Below, in pieces: positions 1 to 11,816 of a DNA stretch of 64,000 bases. This DNA is from Phoronis australis. Lineage: Eukaryota; Phoronida; Phoronidae. How positions within the stretch are numbered: position 1 is the stretch's first letter; every line of letters begins with the position of its first letter. The DNA lies in contig NMRA01000024.1 in NCBI GenBank assembly GCA_002633005.1, positions 163,744 through 227,743 of the forward strand. The letters run 5' to 3'. The position numbers and the translations under genes were made by a program. Below the pieces are notes generated by a model that saw only the letters and a program-made list of their open reading frames with translations, searched no databases and was not told where the DNA came from.

Positions 1-44
1 CAATTTTAATTAACGGGGTTAATTAATAAACTCAACATTTCCCC

Positions 45-72
45 ACGCTGGGCCCCCCTAAATCCGCCTATG
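45..72. mobile_element. Right end of a CAGTGGCGGAT-family (hAT-like) element
   Basis: The run CCCCCCTAAATCCGCC is the reverse complement of the GGCGGATTTAGGGG-type terminus seen on several short elements in this window (16932-16990, 62418-62553, 62746-63009). Only the right end is inside the window; the left end would lie before base 1. It abuts the first R1 copy. The last bases differ from the usual CACTG terminus, so it may be degraded. Confidence 0.4.
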
Positions 73-1690
73 GTTCATAGTAAATGCGCACGTGACTTCC
101 CAGACCAGGAAGTCACTACAAACACCTAGGAAGTGGCTGGGTTGTCAGAGTGCACGGAGCCAACTGCGTTGTAGGTTGGAACGGTTTATAAAAATGTTGG
201 TACCGGTACGAGACGCAGAAACAAGTTGACGAATAACGACGTATAGGATCAGTGGAAATGGTTGACATAACTGCAGTTACTCAATGGTGACTCGTGTTCG
301 TACTAGTCTGAGATTGTCAATATTTTCCATTACATTTTTAGCAAAACCTAAGGAAATTTGTGTTCTCGTTTGCAGGTTTATACGTGTAACGGGGTTAGTG
401 CTTCTTCCATTTCCAAGAAAGTATCTTGAAGGATGAGCAAAACTACAACCATGTCCAAACGTTCAGTCTACGCCATTTTATGAGGACGATGAATGTTTTA
501 AGGATAAAATGGGACTAGCTTAATTGTAACAGAAATTCCTTTTCTTCGAGCTAAAATAAAAGTTACCTGGGAGATAGTTGTTCGTTGGATTTTCTATTTT
601 ACTCAGACATACATGGGTCAACGTACCTTTGGGGGCAGATAGGGATGGGGCACAGAGGGAGGGAAGGAAAGAGGAAGGATGCTACAGATGGAGGGAAGGA
701 GAGAAGAAATGTGCTACAGAGGAAAGGAAAGTTTTGGAGGCAGGGAGGGAAAATGACTTGTTTGAGACATCGTCATAAAACTCAGTGGTGTCACAACTTG
801 TTCGTTACTCAGATTAGAAGTGATTTCCGACAGTTAGTTAATAACTTGATTTTAACCGGCTTATTAGTTTATGCAGCGAAACCAAATTCTATTTGGCTCA
901 TAAAGTGATCGAGTTGTAGAGTCGAGCCATTTTTTGAGCCTGGTTTCAAGTAGCGTGATCTGCCAATTCTTCATGAAGCCCAGAAATCACGTCTAATTTT
1001 GACTAAAGAATACGTTGGGACCATTCTTTTGTAATAATTAAAGCGGCTTTATACCGCTTCTCCAGTGTGGTGTAAGTAAATTGCCTTGCCTCGTTCCTTG
1101 CTCAGTTTGGAAAGAGTCCTCTGAGCTAGTCGGGAAGAACTGACAGTTCCTTATTCCACCAGAACAAACTAACGAAATTTAAGCCCGACGGTGTTCCTTA
1201 TATTCCTCAGATGGGAGCGGAGATTTCAGGGCTTACAAGTTTACAAAGAACTGAAAGTTTTGTTGATGGAGTTTCACAATAATTAGGATATGGCTAGTAT
1301 GTTTGCATTTGAAGCAGCAAGACGAGGGCTTCTGCGCGTGTGCTGCACATGGGTAGGTAAACTTAGAATGAGGGTGGTGTTGCACAATTTCAGGACGGGC
1401 CTATTGCTACCTCATCATGTAGTGGCTATCTTCCTCGTACTTTTTACATGTACCATTGGTAAATGTATACTCCCAGGTCACGACTTAACTTTCAACCAAA
1501 TGTAATTTAAAGGAAGTTTCATACGTGAAAGACAAACATCTGTAGACCATCGAGACAGCTGAGGAAGAATTCGTTCTATACATAGAAGTTTGGACATGTT
1601 GGCTGACATTATTACCTGTCAGTTTGACAGGCGATGTGCATTAAAATGGGGTGGGAACGTCCCATTTATTTCACTCATTTATCACAGTGC
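73..1690 (+). repeat. Repeat R1, copy A (truncated)
   Basis: This stretch aligns by eye to 29100-30780 and, from about 740 on, to 59800-60540. Shared landmarks are a conserved start near TAGTAAATGCGCACGTGAC, a block with GAGACATCGTCATAAAACTC, and a block around 1370-1420 containing AATTTCAGGACGGGCC. Similarity stops near 1690, where other repeats follow. No long reading frame is conserved through indels between copies, so it appears non-coding. Its transposon class is unresolved. Short open frames inside it should not be read as genes. Confidence 0.65.
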
Positions 1691-1825
1691 TATTAACGAA
1701 TCCTTCAGGAACGAAATTTGCACTGACCAGTCGTTTAATGACATAATGAAACTTTTGAGATGCTTTTTCGGTACTGATATAGGACAAAAAATTTGACTTC
1801 ATTGACCTTGATTTGCATGCATAAT

Positions 1826-2081
1826 CATGCGCGGGCCCAGGGGACTCGGGGGATCGAAGGAGCCCCCCACTTGGCGAATTGGGCAAAAAGGTTCGCCTCA
1901 GACAAAGGAAAAGTCCGAGAAAACGAGACAAAAGTCCTCAGGACACGAATGCAGAATTCGTAGGTCTTAACCTGGTACCCCGTTTTTTTGTTTTTTTAGT
2001 CCTCGTTTTCCTTTTTTCAGTAAAAGGTCCACATACCGAAAAATTCGAGCCCCCTTACATTTTAGGCTGGGTGCGCTTGTG
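1826..2081. mobile_element. Repeat R2, copy 1: 256-bp insertion with ATAAT duplication
   Basis: The insertion splits an R3 unit. ATAAT stands on both sides (1821-1825, 2082-2086), and removing the insertion restores the intact R3 reading GCATGCATAATTAGCC seen at 3054-3130. The ends are CATGCGCGGGCCC and, in reverse complement, CACAAGCGCACCC, which look like short inverted repeats. The interior from about 1870 matches 57239-57463 (copy 2). A 5-bp duplication would suit some hAT groups; the class is not certain. An open frame from 1879 is shared with copy 2. Confidence 0.6.
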
Positions 2082-2194
2082 ATAATTAGCCCAATTAAAT
2101 TTTGACACTTACGAGCTCTATTCCATAAACTTATCAATACACCGTATTAAAAGTAATCCAGCCAATCTATGAAAAATTAGAGTCGTGTGTACGA

Positions 2195-2960
2195 GTGGTT
2201 AATACTCACAGAAGAAGCTTCTTTAAATGCGCAACAGGAGTGAGGAAAGAGTGTGTACTAAGTCCTTTCTTGTTCACAATATTTTTAAATGAACTAAACG
2301 CCCGAAGGAATGCAATTGTCAAGGTATTTCTATTGACAGTGACTCTCCTGACGTATTATGTTTATTGTATGCTGAAAACATGGCAAATATTGCTTACACA
2401 CCAAGATAGTTAAAAAAACAAATAATGATTATAGAACAATTCTTTAAACAATTTGGGATAGAGGTCAATGTTGATAAAACAAAGATTATGGTTTTCCGGA
2501 ATGGTGGTCCTCTGAAAAATATTGTGGTCATATAATTTACAATCAATGAACACAGTGTCGTATTCTAAGTATTTAGGTTCTAGTTTCTCCTTCCGAGCAT
2601 GCTGGAGTAAAAATTCCGACGAAGTTGATGCACAATCTAGGAAGACTATGTTTTCTTTATTAAGATTTGACAGATCTATCAATGGCTTAAACTGCAAAAC
2701 TGCCTCTAAAATATTTGATAAAACAATAGCATGCCATATTATACTACGGCTCAGAAGTGTGGGGCTATGAGCCCTATAAGTTAATTTCTGGATTTAAACA
2801 TTGCTCATATTCTACATTCCGTGGGCTAATGCAAGACGTCTCACAAATTCTCAGCCTGTCTAAATACCTGCAGCTCGCCTGGCGAACCAGAAAAATATAT
2901 TATGAGTATAGATGACGAACTACATAATTTCAGTTTTGCAAGCGTTTTTGTACTTTTATG
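2195..2960 (+). pseudogene. LINE reverse-transcriptase fragment, decayed
   Basis: Translations in shifting plus frames read like the palm and thumb of a non-LTR reverse transcriptase. A block resembling the RQGDVLSPFLFTIFLNEL region lies at about 2230-2300, altered here to KECVLSPFLFTIFLNEL. It is followed by a degraded YADD-like stretch and by FGIEVNVDKTKIMVF (about 2450-2500). A YLGSSFS block (2565-2590) resembles the region after the thumb. Several frameshifts and stops break it, and both ends are missing. The clade is not determined (RTE, CR1 or Jockey-like). It lies between R3 units and is not expected to be functional. Confidence 0.6.
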
Positions 2961-3535
2961 TATCTTGTACTGTGGGCCGGAGGCTTTCAAGTTTAATAAA
3001 GTTTGTTCTTATTACATAATGAACATTTCGAGGTGCTCTTTCGATCCTAATATGGGGCAAAAATTTGACCTCATTAGCCCTGATTTGCATGCATAATTAG
3101 CCTAATTAATTTTTAACACTTACGAGCTCATTCAAGGTCAGGGCAAAGTTACAATTTCCAAAAAACACTATCTTAAGACAAAACGTACATAATATTTAGA
3201 TCACAGGCAATTTATGAACGTTTCATAATAAATCGCCATACTTGGTCCGAATGACTATTTTGAGTTGCTTCTTTAAACTTGATAAAAGGCAAAATTTGAC
3301 CTCATTAACTCTAATTTGCATGCATAATTAGCTCATGTATTTGTTAATCCTAATTAGCATAATTTACTTGGGTGCATCTCTCAAACCATTGTATAAGAAG
3401 ACTTGTGGCTCGATTCTTACCAGTATTTTAACCTTGTTAACCCAGTTCACTTTTGATACACAGGACATTTTAGGTCAAAATCACATAAAGGTTTCCAGAT
3501 AAGTGCTATTTTAACCCAAAAAAATACCACAACGG

Positions 3536-3650
3536 GACACACAGAACCCGGTACATATAGAACCCCGTCCGATGCACAGAAAACTGGACACATAGAACCC
3601 GGGACGCATATAACCCGAGATACATTGAACTCAGGACACATCGTGATGAC
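3536..3650. repeat. Degenerate short tandem repeat (about 20-bp unit)
   Basis: The theme GGACACATAGAACCCGG recurs five to six times with substitutions, for example near 3535, 3590 and 3640. Open frames across it are by-products of the repetition. Confidence 0.5.
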
Positions 3651-3871
3651 CCCAAAAATGAAGACAAAACTTAAGTCCAACTCTTCCTTGAAACGCACTT
3701 GAGACAGTTTTATCTTTAAATTGACTGAAACAAAGACTGGAGAAGAATATGCACTGCGAGATATTTCGGATTTATCAGAAGATGTATAATTAAAATGATG
3801 AATTAGGGACGCTGACATGTCGTTGAGTTTGGCAGGGTAAGTGATTTTAGATTGAAAGTGAAGGCTAGACG

Positions 3872-4370
3872 TTATGTCTTGAAATCTTGAAACTTGAGGT
3901 TGTAGTTAACTTTTAAAAGATCAATGTTGAGATCACCTGCAACAATGAATTCTTTGTTATCTGTGCTTGATTTTACAAGGACATAATTATGTAAACTCAC
4001 GTAAAAATTATTACATATATCTGTTTGCAGTTGCAGGTGGCTTGTAAGTGTTGGCAATACGTTTGTTGTGCATCTTGACATGAGAGAGTAAGCATTCATA
4101 CGTTTTAGAATTGCATGAAATATCTTTTGAGATATACGTAACTAGTCCACCATGAGTGCTTTAAAGTGTATGTCATACTGTAGTTGTCTAGATTGAATAG
4201 TGAGTTATTGTCATTTATTGATAACCATGATTCAGATGACATCGAAAAACAATTCATTGTTTGTAGATCATCAAGAATGACTCTACAAAATCAAATTTTG
4301 CGTTGAACGACTAAATATTGACACTCAGTAATTTGAGTTCATATTTAAGTAGTTGGAAAAAAGTTTCAAG
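3872..4370 (-). pseudogene. LINE endonuclease-domain fragment, decayed
   Basis: On the minus strand, translations in several frames resemble the apurinic-type endonuclease of non-LTR elements. A SESWLSINDNNSLFNLDNY block lies near 4190-4240 and EFIVAGDLNIDLLK near 3910-3950. The latter matches the GDFN motif that supplies catalytic Asp and Asn in this family. Frameshifts and stops separate the blocks. The orientation is opposite to the reverse-transcriptase fragment at 2195-2960, so the two need not come from one insertion. Clade unresolved (L2/CR1-like endonucleases read similarly). Confidence 0.5.
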
Positions 4371-5310
4371 CTTCCGTGTCATAATAGTTAGATTTACTGA
4401 TTTGAAACGTTTTTTCGTTGTTTTCAATATTAAGAGTATCGATTAAATTGTTGTTACTGTCTCTCCCATAATGTCTGAGCTCTTTCTCGGGACGAAGGGT
4501 CAGGTTTACAAGAATTGTTATGCTGGCCATATAGCGTGTACGTATCCAGTCGACGTTGGTTGAGCCAGTCATGACATAATTAAAAAGGTAGGAAATATGA
4601 ATAGTCCTTAAATGCAAATAATAACGAAGAACAACAAGAGCACTAACAAAAAAACCCTGTCGTATCTTCATTAGTTTATTAGTTAATTTCTCCGATTTGC
4701 CTGTAACCCGATTTTAGATTCAAAGATTAAAGTACGCATGCGCAACGTAGAGTGTGCGTTTTCCGGTACCGAAATGTGCTCGTTTTATTCTTAAGTGTTC
4801 TGTGTGCTTTAACGCTGCTAAACAACGCAATATATAACAAAACCAAGTAAATAACAGTTATAAATCTAAACGGAACACATGTGCAATAAATCAGATACAC
4901 AGACAACGATTGTCATAAGAACATCGAAACCATCAGCGACTCGAGAAAACTTTTCTGCACCATTTATTTAGAATTGGCAATCCTAAAACCACATACTGAC
5001 AATCCAGAACGAACTTTTAAACCATAAAATTGCAAGGTATAAAAATTGTCGCCAATTTCGAGGTCTAACGGCGCCTCACAAACCAGTTATAGGGTCTGTG
5101 CGCCACGGGATAATAACTGAGCAAGCCAAAATCTGTTTTGTATGCCGAGACAAGCGACCAGTGGTTATTATGCCGTAGCAGCCCCTGTTGGAGGTACGAC
5201 AGATATAAAACATCATGGGATTCACACAAGGTCATTTCGCTGTTTAAATAACCCTGCGCTTGTCGCCATGCCTATGTTGTGGGACATGAAACATCGCATT
5301 ATTCCCAAAC
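4371..5310. other. No recognised gene
   Basis: Moderately AT-rich sequence. A weak continuation of the minus-strand LINE may extend to about 4670, where an open frame of about 100 codons shows no motif I recognise. No RNA gene or defined repeat is visible. Confidence 0.5.
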
Positions 5311-5461
5311 ACATCGATAAAGTTACTAAATCTATAGATAGACATAGTAGGCCTAAGTCTATCAATAGAGTTAATAAGTTTATCGATAGAGTTAGTAAGT
5401 CTGTCGATAGAGTTAACAAGTCTATCGATAGAGACAGTAAGTCTATCGATAGAGTTAGCAA
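5311..5461. repeat. Minisatellite, 21-bp unit with ATCGAT core
   Basis: About seven copies of a 21-bp unit near AAGTCTATCGATAGAGTTAG. Because 21 is a multiple of three and the unit is partly palindromic around ATCGAT, long frames stay open on both strands (seven-residue repeats reading SIDRVNK on plus). The earliest units are the most diverged. Confidence 0.85.
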
Positions 5462-6943
5462 CGGAGAAAAAAGTTGCCGTGCTGTCCTTTTACAGCCATC
5501 GCACAAATTCGATAATGGCACATGCCCGCATCGCGCGTGACTTTAGTTGTCTGATCATTCGGCAACAATATTCATTTCGGATGAGCGTAAAAATGCTTTT
5601 GTACCCCCCAAAAGCTTCAGTTTAGAAGTCAACAATGACTGTGTTACACGTTTATGTAGGACCTCATCGAAACTTTTCGCCTGCAGCCAAATATAAGACA
5701 AATAGGTGCAAAACTATGTATTTTTTGAATTTAGAAAGCCAATAAAATGTTATAATTCTAATCTGTCATCGAATGCGTCACGTGACTATAATTCTTCAGC
5801 GACATCAATTACATGACTAAATTTCGTTTGATATAAATATTCAAGCTCAAAAGTTGCAATTTCTGTTTTCTATATTATTGTTTCCTTTTTGTTTTATACA
5901 AATTTTTGTTGTAGAACCTTTTGAAAAAGTGAACCATTTCATTTACGATTCATCAATGTTTTGTAGAATAGCACAAAAGTACCCGAAAGTTCTGTTTGAA
6001 TACGATTAGCCTTTTCTCAGTTATGATGTTTCGTATTTGTCAAATTTGGACATTTTTCTATGGCTCTACATAACGTTAATGTACAAAGTGAAAGACAATC
6101 ATTTTTCATAACGTTTTGACTACATCGTTTTCTTCAGCAGTATCTGATGTGAATTAAGCTAACAATAAAATATAAAAATATGTAAAAAGCCACCAATGAA
6201 ACTTTCACCGACTTTCAAAATTTCTAGGCCCGATTTTGGCGAACAAGACGACTTAAATTCCAATTTAACCGAAATTTTGTTCATGACCTTTGATTCACAT
6301 TCGTAGATAACAAAACGCGGAAAAATTTATTGGGGTACAACGAAAACGTTGATCTGCAAGTATTGTTAGAGAATAGAAGGGAACAAGGCTTCTTGAATTT
6401 TCGTACCCGGATGAGAGATAGTGATTCATTGCGGTATATAACATACGAACATTTGGTTTAATTTGAATTTTAATCGCCCTTTCCGCAAAACTCGAAACCT
6501 TGGTCTAGTTAGAAAAATCTGTGTGTATTATCCTTTCAGCTCATTTCTCAATCGCACAACGTGCTTAAACACTTGCCTGTTCAGCTTGGTGTACCAGAGT
6601 GTACAAGATGTTGTTTCGGTACCTGAACGTTGGATTGCACTTAAAGCAAATCAGTTTTAAAATATTTAAAGTAGACATGAATCCGGACAGTTTCGGTATT
6701 TGAGCATTGGCTTTCACTTAAACCAAATCAGTTAATGTTAGATGAAGTTGTTAATAAAAACATCTCCACACCAGCACAGTGTCGAGTTTCTCTGTTTAAA
6801 GTGGGTATGAATCAAGGCTATGTCCACGACAGAGGCGATTTTTTGATTTAAGCCTCTACTCGTAATATCAGTCTCAAGTTGTATCTTATTCAGATGAGGG
6901 TGATGTCCGGTTTGCAAAGAACTGACAGTTCGTTATCGGTGCA
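5462..6943. other. No recognised gene
   Basis: AT-rich unique-looking sequence with only short open frames. AAGAACTGACAGTTCGTTA near 6917-6935 recurs near 1137 and 42465, which suggests small repeat fragments. Nothing else is supported. Confidence 0.5.
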
Positions 6944-6947
6944 TATA

Positions 6948-8467
6948 GACCTAATTCACATAGCGGACATTAAAATCCAAAGCGAGGCTCACTGCGATAA
7001 ACAAAGCGGAAGATGACAATGTGTGAGTTAAATGGCCGGTCTTTCGAGTCCAAGCTGGATATTAAATCTTTAAAATGTGTCGATAATTAACTACAGTGAC
7101 TTAAAAAATACATTAGAGAACAAGTCAATGCACCAAAGAGTTGTCTGACGAAAGGGTATAAGTTTTTTCGGAAAACAAGTTTAGAAACATGAAAAGGAAA
7201 TATGACCAAACTGCGGCGATCGCAGTGTTACGGATTAGGTATCATGTTGAATGCAAGGTTACATTTCTTCTTGTAAATTGTAGATAAAAATGCTTTCTAC
7301 GCGAATCAGGTCATCTGCTCGTGTTGTTGACGAGATGAAGATACATTCGACAGTGGTGGCTCATCTCATTTTGCTGCCATGTGCAATTAGTCACAAGTGG
7401 ATGAATTTGTTGATAAAGAATATTATCACTGTGCATAGCCTTGGTCCTGTTGAGGTAGGGACTACTGGGACTAACAGTTGATTTGCCATTGGTCTGAATA
7501 ATTGATGTTATTAAATATATTTTTTATCAAGATAAAAAACCAGGCTGCTAATTGAAAATAAAAATTTTTTGACCATCAATTCTACTTTCTTGGTTTTAAT
7601 AATTCTTACATCTATTTCATGTGTTGGGATTCAAATATCTTCTGGACAAAGTTGAATTTTAAAATTAAAACACTTAATTCGTTCGTCCAAAGCATAACCT
7701 GGTTTTAGAGCTCAGTTTCAGTTAACTGGACAGAGCAAGCATAGTGATCATATTTCTTCATGGGCCTCGCTCATCCGAGGGAAAGGTGTCTGTGCATTCT
7801 GAGAGAGGAATTTTTTCGCCGAGCGAAGGGAAAATCTGACTACCTCCCGATCACCTTCGCACCCCCGCCCTCTTGGAAGCTCTCCCTAGGGTCTGTCTCA
7901 AGTAGCATTTTGTGTTCTTTAAAATTGTTACCTGTGTGGTTACAGATGACTAGAACTCCGGAGAGAAATTTTCAATCACTAGGGGAATTTTTGGGCCGTG
8001 GGGGAATTTCCGAATTTCGCGTGATTTTTCAAATATTTTTGAGAGGGGAATAGGGCCGATATTCGGCCACAAAATCGAGAGATTGAGGGCCCAGTTCGGC
8101 TTTATCGGAAAGAAAAATGCATCATGTTTCAAGTCGTAGTCATGAAAACACAGCCTGGCTGCGACCCAAAATTCTCCGGTCGTTGCTGTGATGCTCGCCA
8201 ACCGAGAATGCGACAATTAAAATATGATCTAACTTTTCGAAAACATTTATAAATTTTACATGGCCAAATTTTCCATCGTCGCGGCGTATGGCAACGACCC
8301 AACGCTTCCGAATCTTAACCTCCTTAGGGATTGTAAAATTGACAGTTGAGAGTGCGTATTTTGTTCAGCCGTTCCAGGTACGCGGAATACAACTATGCGA
8401 TAAGCCAACAGAGGTATTGTAGTGAGCCTCGTTTTGGAACGCCCCTCCTGTCGGCGTGAATTAGGTC
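6948..8467. mobile_element. Inverted-repeat element T4, copy 1
   Basis: The termini are inverted: GACCTAATTCAC at the left, and the same sequence in reverse complement at the right. Inner matches continue to the CGAGGCTCACT block on each side, with indels. TATA precedes the left end (6944-6947) and TATG follows the right end (8468-8471), consistent with a slightly decayed 4-bp (or TA) duplication. The interior aligns along most of its length with 61612-63547. No coding frame is shared, so this is probably non-autonomous. The superfamily is not assigned. Confidence 0.75.
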
Positions 8468-8673
8468 TATGAACGACATTTCCCTACAAGCCAGTGCCGC
8501 CTGGTCTAAAGCAACAACGAAATGTCAAGAGCTTTTCAAACGCTTAACAATAATCTCATTCATTTCAATTGACTAATTAAGAGCGATTTGAGATCAATTT
8601 CATAACGGCAAGTGGTCTAAGTAAAAAGTTGATTTTGGTGATGGACGGCCGCGGGTTTCAGATGGCGATTTAA

Positions 8674-9891
8674 AGGCGAAGGCAACCTTTTTTCATGTCA
8701 TTTTTAGCAAAAAAAAAAGGTTCGTTGATTATCCCAGACATATTTTTCACTTATTTCGCGCCAACTGAATTTCTTTTCATATAGTCCTACTGTGAGAGCA
8801 GTCGAGTCAGTCATTGTTCTACCTCGGTTGTGATAAGTTCGATCGTCGTGCGTACTGGGATGTACTCATTATCGTCTCACGTACAGAGGAAGAACTGTCC
8901 CACTTGCCTGAGTGTCCCGCGACACACTCCCACTGGAGGGTGATCTGAGCACTCAAACTGCTTACATCCCGCCGTGTGACTCCCTCGCCACACATATGGC
9001 ACCTCCTAAATAGCTTCAATACAAGTCCGCAATAAACTTATCAAACTTAGGCTCACCGATCTGTTCAATGGATGACGAACTGTCCTCTTCACTGGGTGTC
9101 GAACTGGGCCTGTATTCACTCCCACTACTCAACATCTCTGCAGGGCTGCTTACAGGCTCTGGGCTAGAGACAACAGCACAGGGCGAATCACTGCTAGTTC
9201 CCGGAAGTGCACGCAATGGGCAAGGGTGACAGTAGAGGAAGTGCCTCCAGTCACTGTATACAGTGGCCACAGCTCGATCGCGAGGCTTTTCGCTTCAAAA
9301 ACGCACTTCTCGAGGTTGGCGACGGGGCAGTGCCGGGAATCAACAGCGACGGTATGGTACCCTTCTTCAGGCGTTGTTTCGCAGGGACGTTCATCAATTC
9401 AACGTACATATCTCTGTCGTAATCTGAAGGCATAAAATGGTTGCCACACACTCGGTAACCATCACTGCTTTGTACGTTGCCTGGACGGGTAGCGCTGCGT
9501 TCTTCACATGAACGAGCTAGCCAAGTACGGCAAAGTGTGTCATCCTTCGGAAAGCGACGCAAGGTACCCAAAGCGCGTGTGAGACGATAATGAGTACATA
9601 CCGGCACATAGCAACAGCGTGGCATGTTGGCTGACTTGTAAACAAAAGCAAACGACGACCGAAGTTATCACAACCGAGGTAGAATAATGACTGACTCGAC
9701 AGCTCTCACAGTCAGACTATAATGAAACGAAATTGGCGCGAAACTCTTGCCTCCCAAAACGTAACTTCCGGAGTAGAGGACGATGAATTAATCAAATTAC
9801 GAAAAGCTGTAATTAAGTGAAAAATGTGTCTGGGATAACCAACGAACCTTATTTTTTCTAAAAGTGACATGAAAAAAGGTTGCCTTTGCCT
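8674..9891 (-). mobile_element. Kolobok-like THAP transposon, TTAA duplication (copy K1)
   Basis: TTAA stands at 8670-8673 and 9892-9895, just outside termini AGGCGAAGGCAACC and, in reverse complement, AGGCAAAGGCAACC. The inverted repeats run for over 200 bp with indels. They pass through GACTGAGTCAG-like and CTACCTCGGTTGTGATAA blocks and reach into the coding region. The right arm is longer by about 70 bp. The interior encodes a THAP protein on the minus strand but no visible catalytic core. The TTAA target, the THAP domain and RRG-type ends fit the Kolobok superfamily. At 1218 bp it is probably an internally deleted copy. Confidence 0.8.
8819..9625 (-). pseudogene. THAP-domain transposon protein, broken frames
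   Basis: From ATG at 9625 the minus strand opens MPRCCYVPVCTHYRL, giving the first zinc ligands, then RRFPKDD. RVCGNHF follows, supplying the third Cys and the His, and then a TIPSLL tail like the AVP box of THAP zinc fingers. The frame stops near 9251. An overlapping frame (9270-9016) continues a Ser-rich acidic linker. A third frame (9019-8819) carries CHMCG and GHSGKWDSS, a Cys/His pattern often linked to THAP in transposon proteins. Two frameshifts are therefore needed for continuity. The last residues before the final stop are read through the left inverted repeat. THAP domains bind DNA, here presumably the element ends. Confidence 0.7.
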
Positions 9892-9895
9892 TTAA

Positions 9896-11816
9896 GCTCT
9901 TCAAAACTATTTACAGTCGATATGCCCTACGTTTGAGTAATTCAACGGCTGTGGAGAAAGATGTCTGTTCACCTTGCGAAATGTAATATTCAGTTAGTTA
10001 CACTATATCATTGCTTTGATTTGTTAACTAGAGGACGAATTCAGCAGTAGAAGGTCACGAAACTAGCTTGAGAGTGGTACCACCAAAACACTTAAACTCG
10101 AGTGTATTGGAACCAGTTTTAAATGTTGAACTAAAGAAACAACGAATTGAATTTTACGCGTGTTAATTCTGTTATAAAAATCATAGACGTATCGTCCAAA
10201 AAGACGCCATTTTAGCATATTGCATCTGTTGGATTATTGATACCAGCTTAAAATATCCGAGTAGGGTAAGGTATAAGCAATGTAAACTGAAGTCAACATG
10301 CTTTTCTCTCAGTTTACTGAATACGTTGCAAAATTGATCAGTGTCAGGTGTTCTTACATAAATTGAAGTAACGTACAACTGAGTGAAGTCGATATATTTT
10401 AATTTTCGTAGCTCATTGAATACACTGCGGCAATTGAGAAGAAAATGCTGTCGAGCCAGAGATACACCATTAATGCACACGCTAATCCTTTTTTACTTAA
10501 AAAGTTCACAGACGTAGCGTGCTTTGTCAAAACATGACCTGTTCTCCACGGTCTGGTTACTAGAAATGAAAGCGAAGCAGCCCGTGGATTCTGAAACAGA
10601 AAACGCGACACGGTAGGAGTCTGTGATAAAGTGTCATACAATAACAATTTAGGGTGTCGAAGTTCCGCAAGAATTGAAGCACAAATTAACTTCTAATCGC
10701 GTCATCAGCCATACACAAATCTAACAGATTAGCTATGGAAGATCCGAAACGAAAATGTGGACGTGTAAGGCAGCAACGCGAGAAATTTTAGGACGTATAT
10801 ACATGTAGGCCCTACCGTAAAAAGATGAATGGTGATGACGGCGATGGTGATAACACAGCGTATTTGATACAATGACAAAACACAAAAATAAAAAACATGA
10901 AAGGAAAGCACGAAATTTTTCATCTAACAAGTACTCTGTAGTAGACCACGGGAGGCTGTAAGTTGGTGCTGAAAGTTCTGCTGTATTCGGATAGTTGTAT
11001 GAATAGCACCGCGTATTATCGTTGACTACAGTTAGTGTTGCACGATAGCGCAAATAATTTCTACAACTTATAACGAGAGCAAAACATTGCGAGTGGTGAA
11101 AATAACAGATCAACACAGGGATCCAGAATTTTGAGTTGTAGGCGGGAGGGATGGGGGAGGGGAGTGTGGCAAGGCAGAGTATCAGAGATTATTTTGCCCG
11201 TCGGACATTCCCACCCCCGAACTGCCAAAATGGAATCTGTACGAATCTTAGAATCATGCTATACACGGTAACTGAATCACTACCTCGCGATTCAGGCCTA
11301 AAGAGGCAAAGAAGCTGTAGATGTTGACGAAATAAGTTAATGAGGCAGCTCCTGTGACGTGTAGAGCGCACATCTTCCTAATGTAGACCTACATCATACT
11401 TTTATATTTCCCAACTCTTTTTTGTATTTTTAACCGTGGACCTAGTACAACTCTATCTTATTCTTAATCACACTACAGAGATGACCTTTTATCACGTACT
11501 TGCTGTGCTATCTGGAGGCTAAGTGGTCCCACATCCTGGGCTCTCATCCTTTTTGTCACATAGGAATGAGACGAACATGAGGTTATCTTAAGTAACGCTA
11601 TGGAATGTAATGCCAACATACTGTGTTTATTTAACCTACGTTTGTCTTCACAGACTACACTATTGCACTTTATTATATAAACCAGATAAAATTAGAGAAT
11701 TTTGGTATGACGTAATGTCAAAACGCAATCAACCAACGTACATGAACATGAATACTTCTGAAGAAAAGTAGCAAAGATACCAATTACTCCTCTTGTTACT
11801 CACACAGTGCATAGGT
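9896..11816. other. No recognised gene
   Basis: Between the K1 transposon and the 3' end of the TLDc gene there are only short open frames without motifs. A purine-rich tract lies at about 11130-11170. The end of this stretch should hold the 3' untranslated region of the minus-strand gene. Confidence 0.5.

Larger units (their letters stand above)
1786..3345. repeat. Repeat R3 family (three units)
   Basis: A unit containing TTTGACCTCATTAGCCCTGA, then GATTTGCATGCATAATTAGC and ACACTTACGAGCTC occurs intact at about 3054-3130 and partly at 3292-3345. It also occurs split at 1786-1825 and 2082-2115 by the R2 insertion. The units flank LINE-derived sequence. No coding potential is seen in the unit itself. 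Confidence 0.55.

Noticed and set aside
3447-3818. 123-codon minus-strand frame
   Set aside because: Crosses the degenerate tandem repeat at 3536-3650; the repeated CPVF-like peptides are a by-product.
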